From positions 1,661,199 to 1,725,198 of the forward strand of contig NC_084607.1 in the NCBI RefSeq assembly GCF_033807715.1: a stretch of DNA of 64,000 nucleotides. The letters run 5' to 3'. The position numbers and the translations under genes are program-made. Each line of letters begins with the position of its first letter. The first letter of the stretch is position 1. The DNA is from Cololabis saira. Taxonomy: Eukaryota > Chordata > Actinopteri > Beloniformes > Belonidae. Under the pieces are notes generated by a model. The model was not told the origin of the DNA. It was given only the letters and a program-made list of their open reading frames with translations, and did not search any database. This document shows, in pieces, positions 23,432 through 36,229 of the stretch.

Positions 23432-23619
23432 GTTACTACCAGCTCCTCCTCTTTTCTCTCCTCCTCCTCCTCTTCCTCTTTTCTCTCCTCCTCCTCCTCT
23501 TCCTCTTCCTCCTCCTCTTTTTCCTCCAGCTAAAGTTGCATCAGAAACTGCTGAGGTCTGAACTTTCAGCTCAACAACACTCGTCTGTATTGTTGTTTCA
23601 GAGTTTAACCCAACCCTAA

Positions 23620-24165
23620 CTCAGAATCCTCTGGCTCTTCTTCTTTAGCTGTTCCAGAGTAAAACTAAAACATTTGCTGCTTTTAGCCACTAAAAAGATG
23701 AAAGCACTTTTGCTTTTACTCATTTATTATGGTTACTATGTCACGTTTTAATGTTTTAATTGTTCTTTTGGTACGTCTGTGTTTGTGTGATGACTGTTTT
23801 CCCAGACTGCTAAAAGAATTTCCCCTAGAGGGACAATAAAAATGACTCTGACTCTGACTAATATGCTCCAAAACTGTGGAACAGCCTACAGTAAAGTAGT
23901 ACTAGAGTACTACAGTACTATGATACTACAGTAAAACTGTGGAACAGCCTGAGGATCAGGAGCTGCAAATGTAACATGTTTAAACTAAAAACTCATCTCT
24001 TTGCTCTGGCTTTTATGAAGCATCAAATGTTATAGTTTTATTCTGTTTAACATTTTTAGAGGTATTTGTTTTATTTATTTATCTATTTATTGTAATGTTT
24101 TTATTATTATATTTTATTGTTGTGGACTGATTATTTTTAGCCTTAATTCTTGAACTTTTATCATG
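23620..24165. other. LINE-tail fragments upstream of nupr1
   Basis: A plus-strand 3' tail 'agggacaataaaaatgactc' with (TGACTC)n ends near 23870. Another LINE ORF-end-like piece follows (to about 24150). No host exon is seen. Confidence 0.5.
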
Positions 24166-24168
24166 ATT

Positions 24169-24900
24169 TCATTTTTTTTTCTCAAACATATTTTTATTGA
24201 ATTTTCCCACAAAAATAGATGCACATACAAAGAAGACACGGCAGAACTGTGAAATGCTCAGGCATCCAAGCCCCCATTTTAGCCCTAACTGGCTAAAATT
24301 GTTCAGTAAATCCAGCAGGACAGGTATTGAGCTATCTGGACGTGAAATGTAACACAAAAGGTCATCCGCGTACAGAGACACCCTATGTTCAACACCATAT
24401 CGCCATATACCAGAGATCCTCTCACAGTTCCGTATCGCTATCGCTAATGGCTCAATTGCCAGGTCGAATAAAAGCGGGCTTAGAGGGCACCCTTGTCGGG
24501 TTCCGCGACTGAGGGTAAAGGGCTGCGACAGCTGAGAGTTGGTCAGGACTGAGGCGACAGGGCATGAATATAAAAGTTTTATCCAGGTGATAAAACTAGG
24601 ACCAAAGCCAAATCTCTTTAACGTTGCAAATAAATACGCCCACTCTACCCGGTCGAACGCCTTTTCTGCATCCAGAGAGAGGACACATTCAGGAGCCCCC
24701 CCGGAGGGAGAGTACAGAATGTCAAACAGACGACGTATGTTAAAGTATGACTGTCGATTTTTGACAAAACCAGTTTGATCTTCTGATATGACTGATGGTA
24801 GTATGCTTTCCAATCTACGGGCCAAGACTTTGGACAAGATTTTGGTGTCAACATTTAGTAAAGATATTGGCCTATATGATGAGCACTCAGTCGGGTCCTT
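24169..24900 (-). pseudogene. L1/Tx1-type LINE reverse transcriptase fragment
   Basis: The minus-strand frame includes RLESILPSVISEDQTGFVKN, LSLDAEKAFDRVEW, TRQGCPLSPLLFDLAIEPLA and the catalytic YADDLL, the core palm/finger motifs of L1-like ORF2. The upstream continuation is in another frame and both ends are truncated, so it is dead. Confidence 0.85.
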
Positions 24901-24904
24901 GTCC

Positions 24905-25295
24905 TTTTTGGCAATGAGTTAAAATGTTAAAATTTCTAGTTAAAATGTCTAATTTTTAGTCAAAAAAAATCTCATTACATTTAAGACAAGACTCAAAAAC
25001 AACAATTTTCACCTGTTTCAAGTAGATTTTCACTTGAAATAAGTAGAAAAATCTGCCAGTGGAACAAGATTTTTTTGCTTGTAATGAGAAGATAAATCTT
25101 GTCCCACTGGCAGATTTTTCTACTTATTTTAAGTGAAAATTTACTTGAAACAGGTGAAAATTGTCAAATAACAAGTTATTTTTCTGGTAATGACTCTTGT
25201 TTTCAGTGTAATGAGATTTTTTGACAAAAATGAGACATTTTAACTAGAAATTAGACAAATATTCTTGGTAAGATTTTGAGTTTTTGCAGTGAGTG
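24905..25295. mobile_element. Foldback MITE (actcaaaatctta...gcagtg family)
   Basis: Long internal inverted repeats: 'tttcacttgaaataagtaga' and 'tctacttattttaagtgaaa' around 'aaatctgccagtggaacaag'. The right end is 'gattttgagtttttgcagtg'. Related copies or fragments are at 44070-44365, 45968-46290, 56970-57090 and 63730-63850. Confidence 0.75.
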
Positions 25296-26021
25296 AGACT
25301 GCATTGTAAAAAGTTCCAGTTTTCTTGACCACACAGACCACACAGTTCTCTCACTCGTAACCTTGCTATACCTTAGCTTTGACTGAATTGACGCCACTGG
25401 CTAAAGCGGCTGCAGGTTGGATGTGTTTACGTCAGGAACTTGTTTGTTCTGTTATTTCAGGTCACAGCGACTCAGCAGTTATCACTTATCAGCAGCTGCA
25501 GATTCACACGGCCCTGACCTCATTCTGCTGCCATGGCAACCAGCCACAACGCCACGGCAACCAGTCGCAGCGCCATGGCAACCTCCTACAACCTCCTGCA
25601 ACCTCCTACAACCTCATCTCCTAACCGCTGCAGCCGAACGGAACCGTGTGTTCAGACGTGTCGACTTTGTCAACACTGTTTTCTCTCCGGTCAGACGTTA
25701 ATCATCACCAGGATGTTTGTTTTTCTCCACGTGACGATTGTTTGCCAACGATAAAAAGTTCCTGGTGTCTCCAGAACGAGCTGCGACCGGTTTCACTCGG
25801 AGAGTTTGACCTGAATTCAACAGATGAGACGGAATCGGTGCCAACCGGGACAATACACGGCCGAGCTTTTTATAGAAGGGAATAGAATTAATAAGGTTTC
25901 TTCGAGGAAAAAGAAAGATCATGTCGACTCCGGGGCCAGAACGGCGTGGAAGTCGATAGGAATCATTAGGAACATCAGTCCTGTTCTCACATTAGTGTTC
26001 CAGTCTGGTTTCTCCACATCT

Positions 26022-26330
26022 TTTGATTTGATTTGATCTTTATTCATCTTGAACAAAACAATAAAAAAAAAAACACACCATGCATTAACAACAATAATAA
26101 AGCACAACCAGTTTTGTTCAAGAAGGGACAGGAAGAAGCAAATGCTTATCTAGTCCGGCCCCTTCTTGCAATATAAGAATATCCGATATATAAAAGAATA
26201 ATAATAGCAAAAACAATAATAATAATAATAACAACAATAATACATATATACAGTATATACCCTTCTTCTTGACATATAAAAGTATGTCAATATAAAAGTA
26301 ATTAAAAGACAAGTGAGTCAATAATAAAAG
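26022..26330 (-). mobile_element. LINE 3' end in minus orientation
   Basis: The plus strand begins with (TTTGA)n and then 'tctttattcatcttgaacaa'. Read on the minus strand this is a 3' UTR ending in ...GATCAAATCAAATC, a common fish LINE tail. The C-terminal coding part is not recognisable. Confidence 0.6.
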
Positions 26331-26583
26331 TAGCTAAAACGAAAGGCATCAAGCACAGTAGAGATGGAAAAAAAACAAAAACAATCACCATAATAAAAGT
26401 AGCTAAAAAAGAAAGAAAAGCATCATGCACAGAAGAAAAAAAGACAATGCAAAAAAAAATATATATATATCATGGTCATTATAACATCAAATGTTGGTAG
26501 TTCAGTATGAGAATCTGCTTCTAGCAGCGTTTGAATAACTGATGTTCTTGCAGACCTTCACACTTTCATCAAGGTTGTTCCAG

Positions 26584-26703
<120 letters not shown>

Positions 26704-27346
26704 CCATACACTGAAATGCACATGTTTTTCAATGTAGTATGAGCCATTGTCTGTTTAAAAGTGTGTTTATTCCGTAAATCATGAAAACCATCTGTTTTCC
26801 TGAATAACGTTTGGATGTTTCCAGGTACATCTCTTATATCTTAATGTTGTCTGGGCACAAACTTTATTTACTTACTTATTTATTTGTTTAGTTTTAGTTT
26901 AGTTTAGCTTATTTTGTTTTGGTCATTTACATTTTAAGATGTTTGCATATGCACACTGTATATGTACACACAGGTATAAATATATATATTATATATATGT
27001 ACACATTTCCTTTTTTTTTCTTCTTCTTCTTTTTGACCAAAAAGGTTTAGGCTGAAGCCTCACGGCTTATTTTGCCTATCCTTTCAAAATAAAGGCAGAA
27101 CTTCAGAAACAAAAAGATACTAAAAAGAAGAAAACGAAACGAACGAACAAAACAAAGAAAATGAACAAAGAAGAGAAAATAAATGTGGTCACTCAGATTG
27201 AGGACATCTGCAGGAGGAAACACAGTTTAATATGAAGATCATTTATATTAGTGTTCTATATTTATCTATTATTTTAGATTTATAATTTTTTTAAATTTGT
27301 AAATTGAGCTACTTTTTTTTAGTTCCTCATCCAGGCGGTTCCGTAC

Positions 27347-27896
27347 ACTGTAGGAAATGTTCGTAAAAATTACAGTGAAAAACTGTAAAATAGCAACAGT
27401 AAAAGACCGTAAAATCCAAAATAGTATATCACTGTAGTAGATACATTATATTACCCTAAATCAAGAAAGAGTACATAACTATACTTTTTACTGTAATAAT
27501 ATGTAGAAATCACACAATTTTTTGGTAAAAATATAATTTTTTGGTAAAAAAATTGAAAATACCGTAATATCACAAGCATGTAATTAACCTAAAATTAACG
27601 GTATTATTCTGTCTAAATTACAGATTTAGCTGATGTTTACATTTAAATTTACAGTATAAAACTGTTCAACATTATGCAAAAACATACTGTAATTTCTACA
27701 TAAACAGGTTTACAATATGTCTGTTTTTCATAGTAATTTACCGTAAACACAGCAGTTCTCAACTATGACATTTATGGTTGCCTGAAAAGCATACCGTAAT
27801 GTCATATACATTGTTACCGTATTTTTTAACGGTGAAATTCTGGCAACCACAGCTGCTTGTATTTTACCGTAAATTTCCCAGTTTTTTTTTACAGTG
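27347..27896. mobile_element. Foldback element with ACACTGTA ends
   Basis: 'tacactgtaggaaatg' at the left and 'ttttttacagtgta' at the right are inverted. The interior is rich in TTTACCGTAAA-type motifs, as in a common teleost MITE family. Non-coding. Confidence 0.7.
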
Positions 27897-27999
27897 TAGT
27901 TTCACCTTCCACACTGAAACACCGCGACATTTTATTTGTTCTTGGCCATTTCTGCTCAAAAAGCCCCTTAGGTTGTTTTGTTAGAACAGTCACAAGCTC

Positions 28000-28660
28000 A
28001 TCTTCAGGCCCCGTCTGTTCCCCTTTTTCTAAACTCAAGATTATAAATATTTTTGATGTCAATTCAATGCAAATCTCTATTTTTATTTACAATATTCTGT
28101 ATTTAAGCCAATCACTACCACTCCACTTCCAACAATATTATTGTATAAAATCCAATATTCACAGTTATCAACTAGATCAGCATCTCCATCCCCCCCGATG
28201 GCTCCGTTAGAGGGAAATAGAATATTAAATACTAGTATTAAAACCTCCAACCTCATACGTAGAACTCTGTCCCTCCTAGTTTTCAAAAAAAGATTAAAAA
28301 CAAACTCCTACTGAGACGTAAAAGATTAAAAACAAACTCCTACTGAGACGTAAACAGCTGCTGACCCAGAACCATCAACTCTACACGTACAAGTACAAGT
28401 ACACTGAATATACTACACATACACATGCTCTTGGTTGTGGTTTATGCTACATTCTGCTCCTCTTATCATATTTTTTATGATGTCTATTTTAATTATCTTG
28501 TGTTCTTTTTCTAAAGTATTTTTGGTTTTACTGTTTTACTACTTTAATTACTTTTTATTTATTTACTCTAAACACATTCCATTGTATTTTTTCTTTTCTT
28601 CTTTCAAAAATGTGCAAATAAATAAAATCTACTAAAACAACTAAAGTTACAGGTGGTTTA
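28000..28660 (+). other. LINE ORF2 terminal remnant and AT-rich DNA
   Basis: Around 28190-28310 the reading resembles the end of a LINE ORF2 (a short duplicated 'aaagattaaaaacaaactcc' follows). The remainder is AT-rich with no supported gene. Confidence 0.4.
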
Positions 28661-28664
28661 AGGT

Positions 28665-28795
28665 CGGAGGGGGGCGGGGCCAGGAGGGGGCGGAGCCAGA
28701 GATGGGCGGAGCTAGGAGGGGCGGAGCCAGGAGGGAGCGGGTCCATGGGGGCGGGGTCAGAGGTGGGCGGGGCCAGGAGGGGGCGGGGCCAGACT
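28665..28795. repeat. GC-box minisatellite (gggcggggccagga)n
   Basis: Imperfect units ggcggagccagga / gggcggggccaggaggg, about nine copies. Confidence 0.8.
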
Positions 28796-28804
28796 AAGGT
28801 GACT

Positions 28805-29330
28805 CAGCACTGGTGTTTCCACATTTCAGAAATAGAAATAAGGGACGCCCAGATTTCAGCAGCGCAGGAGCCAAAAAAAGGGACATCCCCAAAACTTCTA
28901 AACTGCATAGAAATGTATTTATTTTATGCGAAAAAAACCAAAATGCTTTGATTTAAAGTTTAAAGTGCTTTAACAGCATTGAACTTGCAGGACTGTACAG
29001 ACAGACAACCATGTAGCAGCTGAAATATCCTCCTATGTATGTATGTGTAAAAGTATGGTAATATATGGTGTATATGGTGTAAAGGTTAATTTATTTCAAT
29101 AATTCAACTAGAATATGGTGTAAAAGTTAATTTATTTCAATAATTTAACTAGAATATGGTGTAAAAGTTAATTTATTTCAATAATTCAACTAGAATATGG
29201 TGTAAAAGTTAATTTATTTCAATAATTTAACTAGAATATGGTGTAAAAGTTAATTTATTTCAATAATTTAACTAGAATATGGTGTAAAAGTTAAATTATT
29301 TCAATAATTTAACTGAAAAGGTGAAACTAT
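28805..29330. repeat. Left arm of a large inverted repeat, with a 41-bp array
   Basis: Begins 'ggtgtttccacatttcagaa', continues through 'aagggacgcccagatttcag', and ends in about six copies of the 41-bp unit aatatggtgtaaaagttaat plus ttatttcaataattcaactag. The inverted counterpart is 36230-36915. Confidence 0.85.
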
Positions 29331-30359
29331 TATATTACAGTCTCATTACATGCAAAGCAATATATGTTAAACCTTTATTAACTTTTATTTGTTATAATTT
29401 TGATGATTGAATTGTTTATTGATTTCCAGACGTGTCAAGTAACAAAGTACAAATACTTTGTTACCTTACTTAAGTAGAAATTTTGGTTATCTGTACTTCA
29501 CTGGAGTAATTATTTTTACTTTTACTCCTTACATTTTCACACAATTATCTGTACTTTTTACTCCTTACATTTTAAAAACAGCCTCGTTACTCTATTTCAT
29601 TTTGGCCTTTAAATAAAAACTATCCAGTTAAATTGCTCCATCCGGATAGAGTGAATTTGGTTGTGGTTGTTTCAGATGTTCTTGTCCAGTTTTGTTCTTA
29701 CATCCGTTCCCTCAGATTCCTGCAACTAAACTTGGATGTACATTCCAATAAAGGTTAGGATAAATGATAACATGAACATGAAGTTTGACTTTTTGCACCA
29801 TTACAATACTTATAGGCAACTAGTCATCATATCTGCTGCTCTCTGAAACACATGTTAATGCTCAATAGTACACATATATGCTTCTTTAATATATTTATAT
29901 TAACACATGTTAATGCTCAATAGTACACATATATGCTTCTTTAATATATTTATATTATAATAAGATTCATTCATTTTCAATGGCTTTTTTCCCCCTTACA
30001 TTACTTTTACTTTTATACTTTAAGTAGTTTTGAAACCAGTACTTTTATACTTTTACTTGAGGAAAAAACTTGAGTTGATACTTCAACTTGTACAGGAGTA
30101 TTTTTAAACTCTAGTATCTATACTTCTACCTGAGTAATGAATGAATACTGAAGACACCTCTGATTTCATAAAATATTCTAATTTTTTGAGATTTTTTATT
30201 TGGGGTTTTCATAAACTGTGAGTCATAATCACCAAACTTATAACAAATAAAGGCTTGAAATATCTCACTTTGAATGTAGTGGGGAAATAATATATTTGTT
30301 TCACCTTAAGTTGAATTTACTACCAATTAAGTTTTGCGATATATTCAAATTTTCCGACC

Positions 30360-31111
30360 TGTTAGGTTAAAAAGTCATCACAATATTAATAACTTAGAAA
30401 AAGACACCGGAAACTGTCAGAAATGATTTTTAAAGGCCTTCTGCAGAAGGGAAGCACAGTCGAAGCTTGCAGAGCAACACAGCCCTCTCGCTCTCGACGA
30501 AATGCTTGCTGGGTCCTTCTTAGCAGGAGGTATTTATTGAAAAACTGACAGGCGTTGGCTATGTTAAGACAACCAATGGTAGACAGTGGATGGACAATGG
30601 ACAAAAACAGATGGTCACACACCTGACTTTTCAGTTGAAGAGGCTTAGTATGAAGAAACAAACAGACATCCTTAAAACACAAAGAGTCAAGAGGTCAACT
30701 AAAACAGGACCTCTTGTTGGAGGTTTGAACAGATGGTTTTTAAAAACACTGGGTTATTTACAAACCAGAAGTCACCAGGCCAAACTTCATGGGGGTCTCG
30801 TGTTATCAGATGGTCCAACTAAACCTAGCTAACCTTTAAGTCAGCTCAACGTCTTGAAACAACATGAAGGGTCAATAAATGAGCTGCTTCTGGACAAACA
30901 AGAAACTCTGTAAGGCTTTGCACAGATGTGTCTAAAGACACTGCTCAGCTGTTAACAAAGCCATAAATACCTAAATACCATCAGGGAATGGCCTGCCTTC
31001 TGTTAACAATTGTAAACTTGTGAAAAACGCAGCAGTCAACTTCTCTGAGCTTACCTAATTCTGTTGCGTTCATAATGACAATTTAATTCAAAAACGTTGA
31101 TTAACTTTACA
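30360..31111 (-). repeat. 3' LTR of the endogenous retrovirus
   Basis: 752 bp. It differs from the other LTR by a 6-bp indel and about three substitutions by eye. Confidence 0.9.
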
Positions 31112-31370
31112 TTTCCCTCCTCTTGTCATTTTGAAACTTCACAGCACCCAAAATAAAACACTCCAGTGTCATAGTAAACATACAGGTAATGAAAACACAG
31201 AACAGTACAAAGACAGTGATAGTCGGAATCGGAATCGTAATCTCAGTCATTATGTCAGCATGACTCAGTAATGAAAAAGTCTCTTCCATTCCTCGGACTC
31301 CTTTCCTAGTTTGTTGTCGCAAGTCAGTTTGGCTAGTCATATTCTTCAGGCTGGGCTGGCGAGTAGGCAT
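31107..31370 (-). pseudogene. Retroviral envelope C-terminal remnant
   Basis: An open frame of 87 codons ends inside the first bases of the 3' LTR, directly after the polypurine tract, where env ends in a provirus. It has a hydrophobic membrane-spanning segment of about 25 residues in its second half and a short charged tail. The surface subunit and the rest of env are not recognisable upstream. It is a fragment and not a functional glycoprotein. Confidence 0.6.
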
Positions 31371-31379
31371 CAGTTGAAT

Positions 31380-32377
31380 TCTTCGGCGGGCAAAGGTTCG
31401 AGTACCGCCCGACTTCCCGCCTACTCAAGCCTGGCACGTTTCTCTGCTAGCTTTCACTGCAACTGGTGAACGCAGTAGATCATTCAGCAGCCTTTACTGC
31501 TGTCGGTGCTGTCGGTGTCCTGGTCTGGACAGCAAAAGGGCCCGTCCTGACGGGTGATGACGTTTCACCACTTGACTCAGGATCCGGTTACCCAGTTTCA
31601 GCAGTTCCTGCTTTAGGAGAGGGGGAGAGGAAGAAACAGCAGCGTACAAGAAGACGATTCTCATGTACAGTTCGACTAATGGCCGGCATTCAGGCTATGG
31701 CTTTCCTGAGCCTTAACTTAACAGGCCATTAGTTCACTCCAAGAACGAAATCCATATGAACAACTTCAAATGGATAGGTCCTTTCATGTTGTATCTGCAA
31801 CATGTCGGAAAACTCCTACTAAAAAATTTTTAAAGGGTATTTAGTATTTAATCCTCATGATGTATCATATGTACCCTTACATACTCCCACTCCCTCCTGT
31901 TGAGCCATAAAAACTCCCTATGGCTCAACTTAGCCACCAGGGGGAACAACTTCCTTGGAAGCACTGGTCTGCTTCACAGCATTTTTCGCATGCCGACAGG
32001 GGTGGGGGTTTTGTTGTCATTAGACCCCCTCCTTGTTGACTTCTCCCTGGAAGAGTCAGGCTGCCAGAGTCAGGCTCCCCAGATAAGTGGCCCTCCCACT
32101 TCTTGACCTCTGCATCCTGACAGGTCGGCAGGTCTGACTTAATGATTCTCTAGGGTCGGATATCTATGTCCCTCAGAGATCCTCCCTCCCATCACCAGAT
32201 TAGATGGGGCAAAAACCTTTTAAACTCTGTCTCCCACCGTAGATTAGACTACAGAATTTCTCATTGAAAAACGTTCTTATTTCAACCCAAGTAGGTTATG
32301 GTCTTATTAAAGTATCACCACACAAAAACTGTCAGTGCAGCAACCCTCCTGCAACGTAAACAGTAGTCTTCAGTGAA

Positions 32378-32411
<34 letters not shown>

Positions 32412-33587
32412 ATATAAACAATAAGTCACAGTCACAAAACGTCGGACTGAAAGGAATCATTCTATCAAATAATGCCTTCTCAACTGTTGTTGAGCTATAT
32501 TTTCCCCAAATCAAAAGAAATGCCAGAAAATTGTCAGAAAATTGTCAGAAAATTATCTCCAGATAAATCATGAGTACTTATAAAAGTCTTCAGGAGATTC
32601 CTAATCTTCTGTTTGCATGCTGCAACGCAAATGCACGCTCTTCTATGAAAACTCATAGAAGTCTTAAGAAAATTGTGGGATAAATTCCCATGCGTAAACT
32701 ACACATAGACAAAAACCCACTAACATTAAACACTCACTTCAGATCATCTGCATGTGGGTTTGTGTATCAGTGCAAACGTGTAAATTACTTCTCCTCAACC
32801 TACACTAACCAAACTCAATTGGTGCATTTCAAATTAACTCCCAAACTAAATGATAGCAACACTGATCACAAATGTACACATTTTCAGTGTGAATAGGCTA
32901 GTATGCACTCAGAGTTTTTCTTTTCTAAAAAGATTGTACAACGGGTTTGTTACTCCTGCATACAATCCGAGTCAAATACAGTATTACAAAAGTAATCTGC
33001 AAATTGAATGGTGAATTAACCCAATTTAAACATTCTATGATTCTATGCCCTCATTCAGGGCTTAGAATGATAGAACAAACTATATTTCTCCATTTGTCCG
33101 TCTCCTCCAAAAGGAGAGCTCACTTCTCAGCCTGCAGCCGCTCGTAAAGCGGAGCATGCTTTCACACACACACAGACACACAGCTGCCGTCGTTTGTATC
33201 ATTTTAACAAAACCTTCGACAGAGAAGCTCATACGAATTTAAACTTTTTACCTCTTAACATATTATCTTATAATATCCAAACATATTCTAACATGTTTCT
33301 TCTATTCAACCCCTTTCTAATATTTTGTGCTACAGGCAGACCCAAACAGCCCCTCCTCTCTCTTATTGGAGGAACAGGCTGCATCTCCAAGCACCATAAA
33401 ATCTGCTCAAAGCAGATCACGATCTGAATGAGGACTTTTACGTATCTCACCTTGCTGTCTTTATTCAATTTTTCATTTTAACGCACAACTATGAGGTCAA
33501 TAGAATCATATTTCTCTTTCTCTTAAAATGACAGAAACTTTCAGCTGTTTACAACGTGTCATGAATACACCCACACACAGTGTCTCT

Positions 33588-33628
<41 letters not shown>

Positions 33629-34500
33629 AGCTGCAGCTTGTCACACAGACACAAGTCACACCCTGCTGCAGCCTGCAGCAGCCCCCACTTCTCCCAAAAT
33701 CCATCCTCTCCTCACAAGTTCGCAATTTTCTTGTCTTTTTCTTCTAGTCTTAAATTAGTCCATTTACTTCTTTTTAAGTTCCCTATATTATTATTTCGCA
33801 AGATTTGTCTCCATTTTCTTAAGTTTGAGGACGTCTCCCCATCAATTGAGCATCTTTTGAGATTCTTTAAGCATAAGTTTCAGCTTAACCACGCCTCTGC
33901 TATTTTTCGTCAGTTATTTTCTTTCTTAAGTTTCTCTCAGGACACAAGTTTCCTTTTTTAACAGTTTGGTTTTAGCCTGATATTTTAGTGAACAATTTAA
34001 ATTTTTCCTTCTCAATTTTGGAAACCCCACATTGAACAGACATAAACATCAGACAAACATTAGACAAACATAAAACACAACCATTAAAAATCATTTCCAA
34101 ATAGAAACCCCTTCTCGTAATTCTGTACTTTTAAAGTCCTCTGACTTCAAAAGCCGGTCCCCGACCGAGTTAGATGTTGGTCTTACGCACTGCTTTTAGG
34201 CAGTATTTTTAGAGGCCCCTATGCCTCATAAAAATCAGGTCCCCGACCCGCCGCCAAACACCGTTTTCGCTAACCTCTTGTTAGTATACACAGAAATTTC
34301 ACTAAAAAGAGGTCTCTCACCTAGTCTCCTAGTGCCTTCCCCTGGCTGGGAAATCTCGTCGTCTGGACTCTGGAACAGCGCAAGATCAACCTGGCCCCGT
34401 CCCTGAAGTCGGGAACCGGCTGTCGACAGATTTAGATCGCCTGTTGAATCTTACGCCACCCCAATCGTCGCAGCTCGAGAGATCCTGCGGTTTCGGCACC
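31380..34500. other. Degenerate interior of the endogenous retrovirus
   Basis: No ORF above about 110 codons and no recognisable gag, protease, reverse transcriptase or integrase motifs on the minus strand. It includes (TA)n at 32380-32407 and (CA)n at 33594-33622. Two 'ggtccccgacc' copies occur near the primer-binding end (34155 and 34240). Confidence 0.6.
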
Positions 34501-34504
34501 AAAA

Positions 34505-35262
34505 TGTTAGGTTAAAAAGTCATCACAATATTAATAACTTAGAAAAAGACACCGGAAACTGTCAGAAATGATTTTTAAAGGCCTTCTGCAGAAGGGAAGC
34601 ACAGTCGAAGCTTGCAGAGCAACACAGCCCTCTCGCTCTCGACGAAATGCTTGCTGGGTCCTTCTTAGCAGGAGGTATTTATTGAAAAACTGACAGGCGT
34701 TGGCTATGTTAAGACAACCAATGGTAGACAGTGGATGGACAATGGACAAAAACAGATGGTCACACACCTGACTTTTCAGTTGAAGAGGCTTAGTATGAAG
34801 AAACAAACAGACATCCTTAAAACACAAAGAGTCAAGAGGTCAACTAAAACAGGACCTCTTGTTGGAGGTTTGAACAGATGGTTTTTAAAAACACTGGGTT
34901 ATTTACAAACCAGAAGTCACCAGGCCAAACTTCATGGGGGTCTCGTGTTATCAGATGGTCCAACTAAACCTAGCTAACCTTTAAGTCAGCTTAACGTCTT
35001 GAAACAACATGAAGGGTCAATAAATGAGCTCCTTCTGGACAAACAAGAAACTCTGTAAGGCTTTGCACAGATGTGTCTAAAGACACTGCTCAGCTGTTAA
35101 CAAAGCCATAAATACCTAAATACCATCAGGGAATGGCCTGCCTGTAACTTCTGTTAACAATTGTAAACTTGTGAAAAACGCAGCAGTCAACTTCTCTGAG
35201 CTTACCTAATTCTGTTGCGTTCATAATGACAATTTAATTCAAAAACGTTGATTAACTTCACA
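34505..35262 (-). repeat. 5' LTR of the endogenous retrovirus
   Basis: 758 bp. The primer-binding-site-like sequence is immediately left of it on the plus strand (about 34490-34504). Confidence 0.9.
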
Positions 35263-35414
35263 GACCTCCACCTGTATATTATTACATCAATAAATAAGAG
35301 CATAATATATGTCCGTATTGGTTCATTACGGAACGCAATTTTTAATTCACAATTACGTAACAATTCCGTATTTCGAGGGACGGCACTGACCTCAGCTCTG
35401 ATTGGACGCCCCCT

Positions 35415-35700
35415 GTGACGTCATCCACAGGTTTCCTGTCTCCTCTACTACCAAACCACATCTTTAATAGATTAGGAGGCCTGGCTTTTCTCTGGAAATG
35501 TGACTTCTTACCCGGCAGATTACCAATCAAACTTTCAACATTCCCTCAGCGAGCCCTTCTAGCGCGGAAGTTTGTCTTTTGTCCACAATGTCCCCCCCCC
35601 ACAAAGCTGTTCTCTGGAATAACAGCAATGTCCTCATCAGAAACAAGTCCTCGTTTCTACATAAATGTTTGAAAAGAATAGTGACCATATTCTCCAACTC
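35415..35700 (+). pseudogene. L1-type LINE ORF2 C-terminal fragment
   Basis: The plus strand reads IFNRLGGLAFLWKCDFLPGR, then after a frame change an HKAVLWNNSNVLIRNKSSF motif, matching the region downstream of the reverse transcriptase in L1/Tx1 ORF2. Frameshifted at the C-run near 35590. Confidence 0.65.
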
Positions 35701-35949
35701 TTTGATGAATCTGGCAATATACTTATCTTATGAACACTTTATGTGTGTACATAGTTTCCCTGTTCCCTATAAAGGAGCTTGAGGCAGGATTTATGAAAAA
35801 AATCCGTATACATTTTAAGTTTTCTAGTAATAATGTCAGATGAAGCGTTCCAAACCCAAAAGAATGTTTCCTCTAGTGTATCTCTCCGTTTCCTTGAACA
35901 GGCTGTTGCTGCAAAATGTGCTGCAATTCGGTCCCGAATTTCCCGCGCT

Positions 35950-36075
35950 GGGCTGCAGATGTGACTAGAGTCGCCACCCGTCCCGTAAAATACGGAATTG
36001 TCCTTTATTTGAGAAAAAATGTTGCGTCCCTTATTGAACTAATACGGGACGCGATTTGTCCCGTATTTCCATTAA
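35950..36075. mobile_element. hAT-like terminal fragment (gtcgccacccgtcccgtaaa)
   Basis: 'gagtcgccacccgtcccgta', followed by repeated 'acgggac' motifs, resembles the ends of a common fish hAT family. No transposase is present. Confidence 0.5.
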
Positions 36076-36229
36076 CGCCCCAAACACACGTCTGTCACAC
36101 ACACACACATCAACACTAAATGTATCAATAATGAACAAAATAAAACACAGATTAGAGAATATTTTATAAAATCAATAAACATTTCCATCATCAAAATTAT
36201 AACAAATAAAGGTTCAGCATATCTTGCTT

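Larger units (their letters stand above)
30360..35262 (-). mobile_element. Endogenous retrovirus, near-identical LTRs, mostly deleted interior
   Basis: Direct repeats 30360-31111 and 34505-35262, with TG...CA ends, flanked by the 4-bp duplication GACC (30356-30359 and 35263-35266). On the minus strand a polypurine tract (AAGAGGAGGGAAA) abuts the left LTR. TGGTGCCGAAACC, a primer-binding-site-like sequence, follows the right LTR, so the provirus reads right to left. The interior is only about 3.4 kb. No gag or pol similarity is visible; only the envelope C-terminus remains. It is defective. Confidence 0.88.

Noticed and set aside
30590..30832. 80-codon and 98-codon ORFs present twice (30386-30832 and 34531-34977)
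   Set aside because: They are duplicated only because they lie in the two LTRs. No similarity to a known LTR-encoded protein is apparent, so I do not call them genes.
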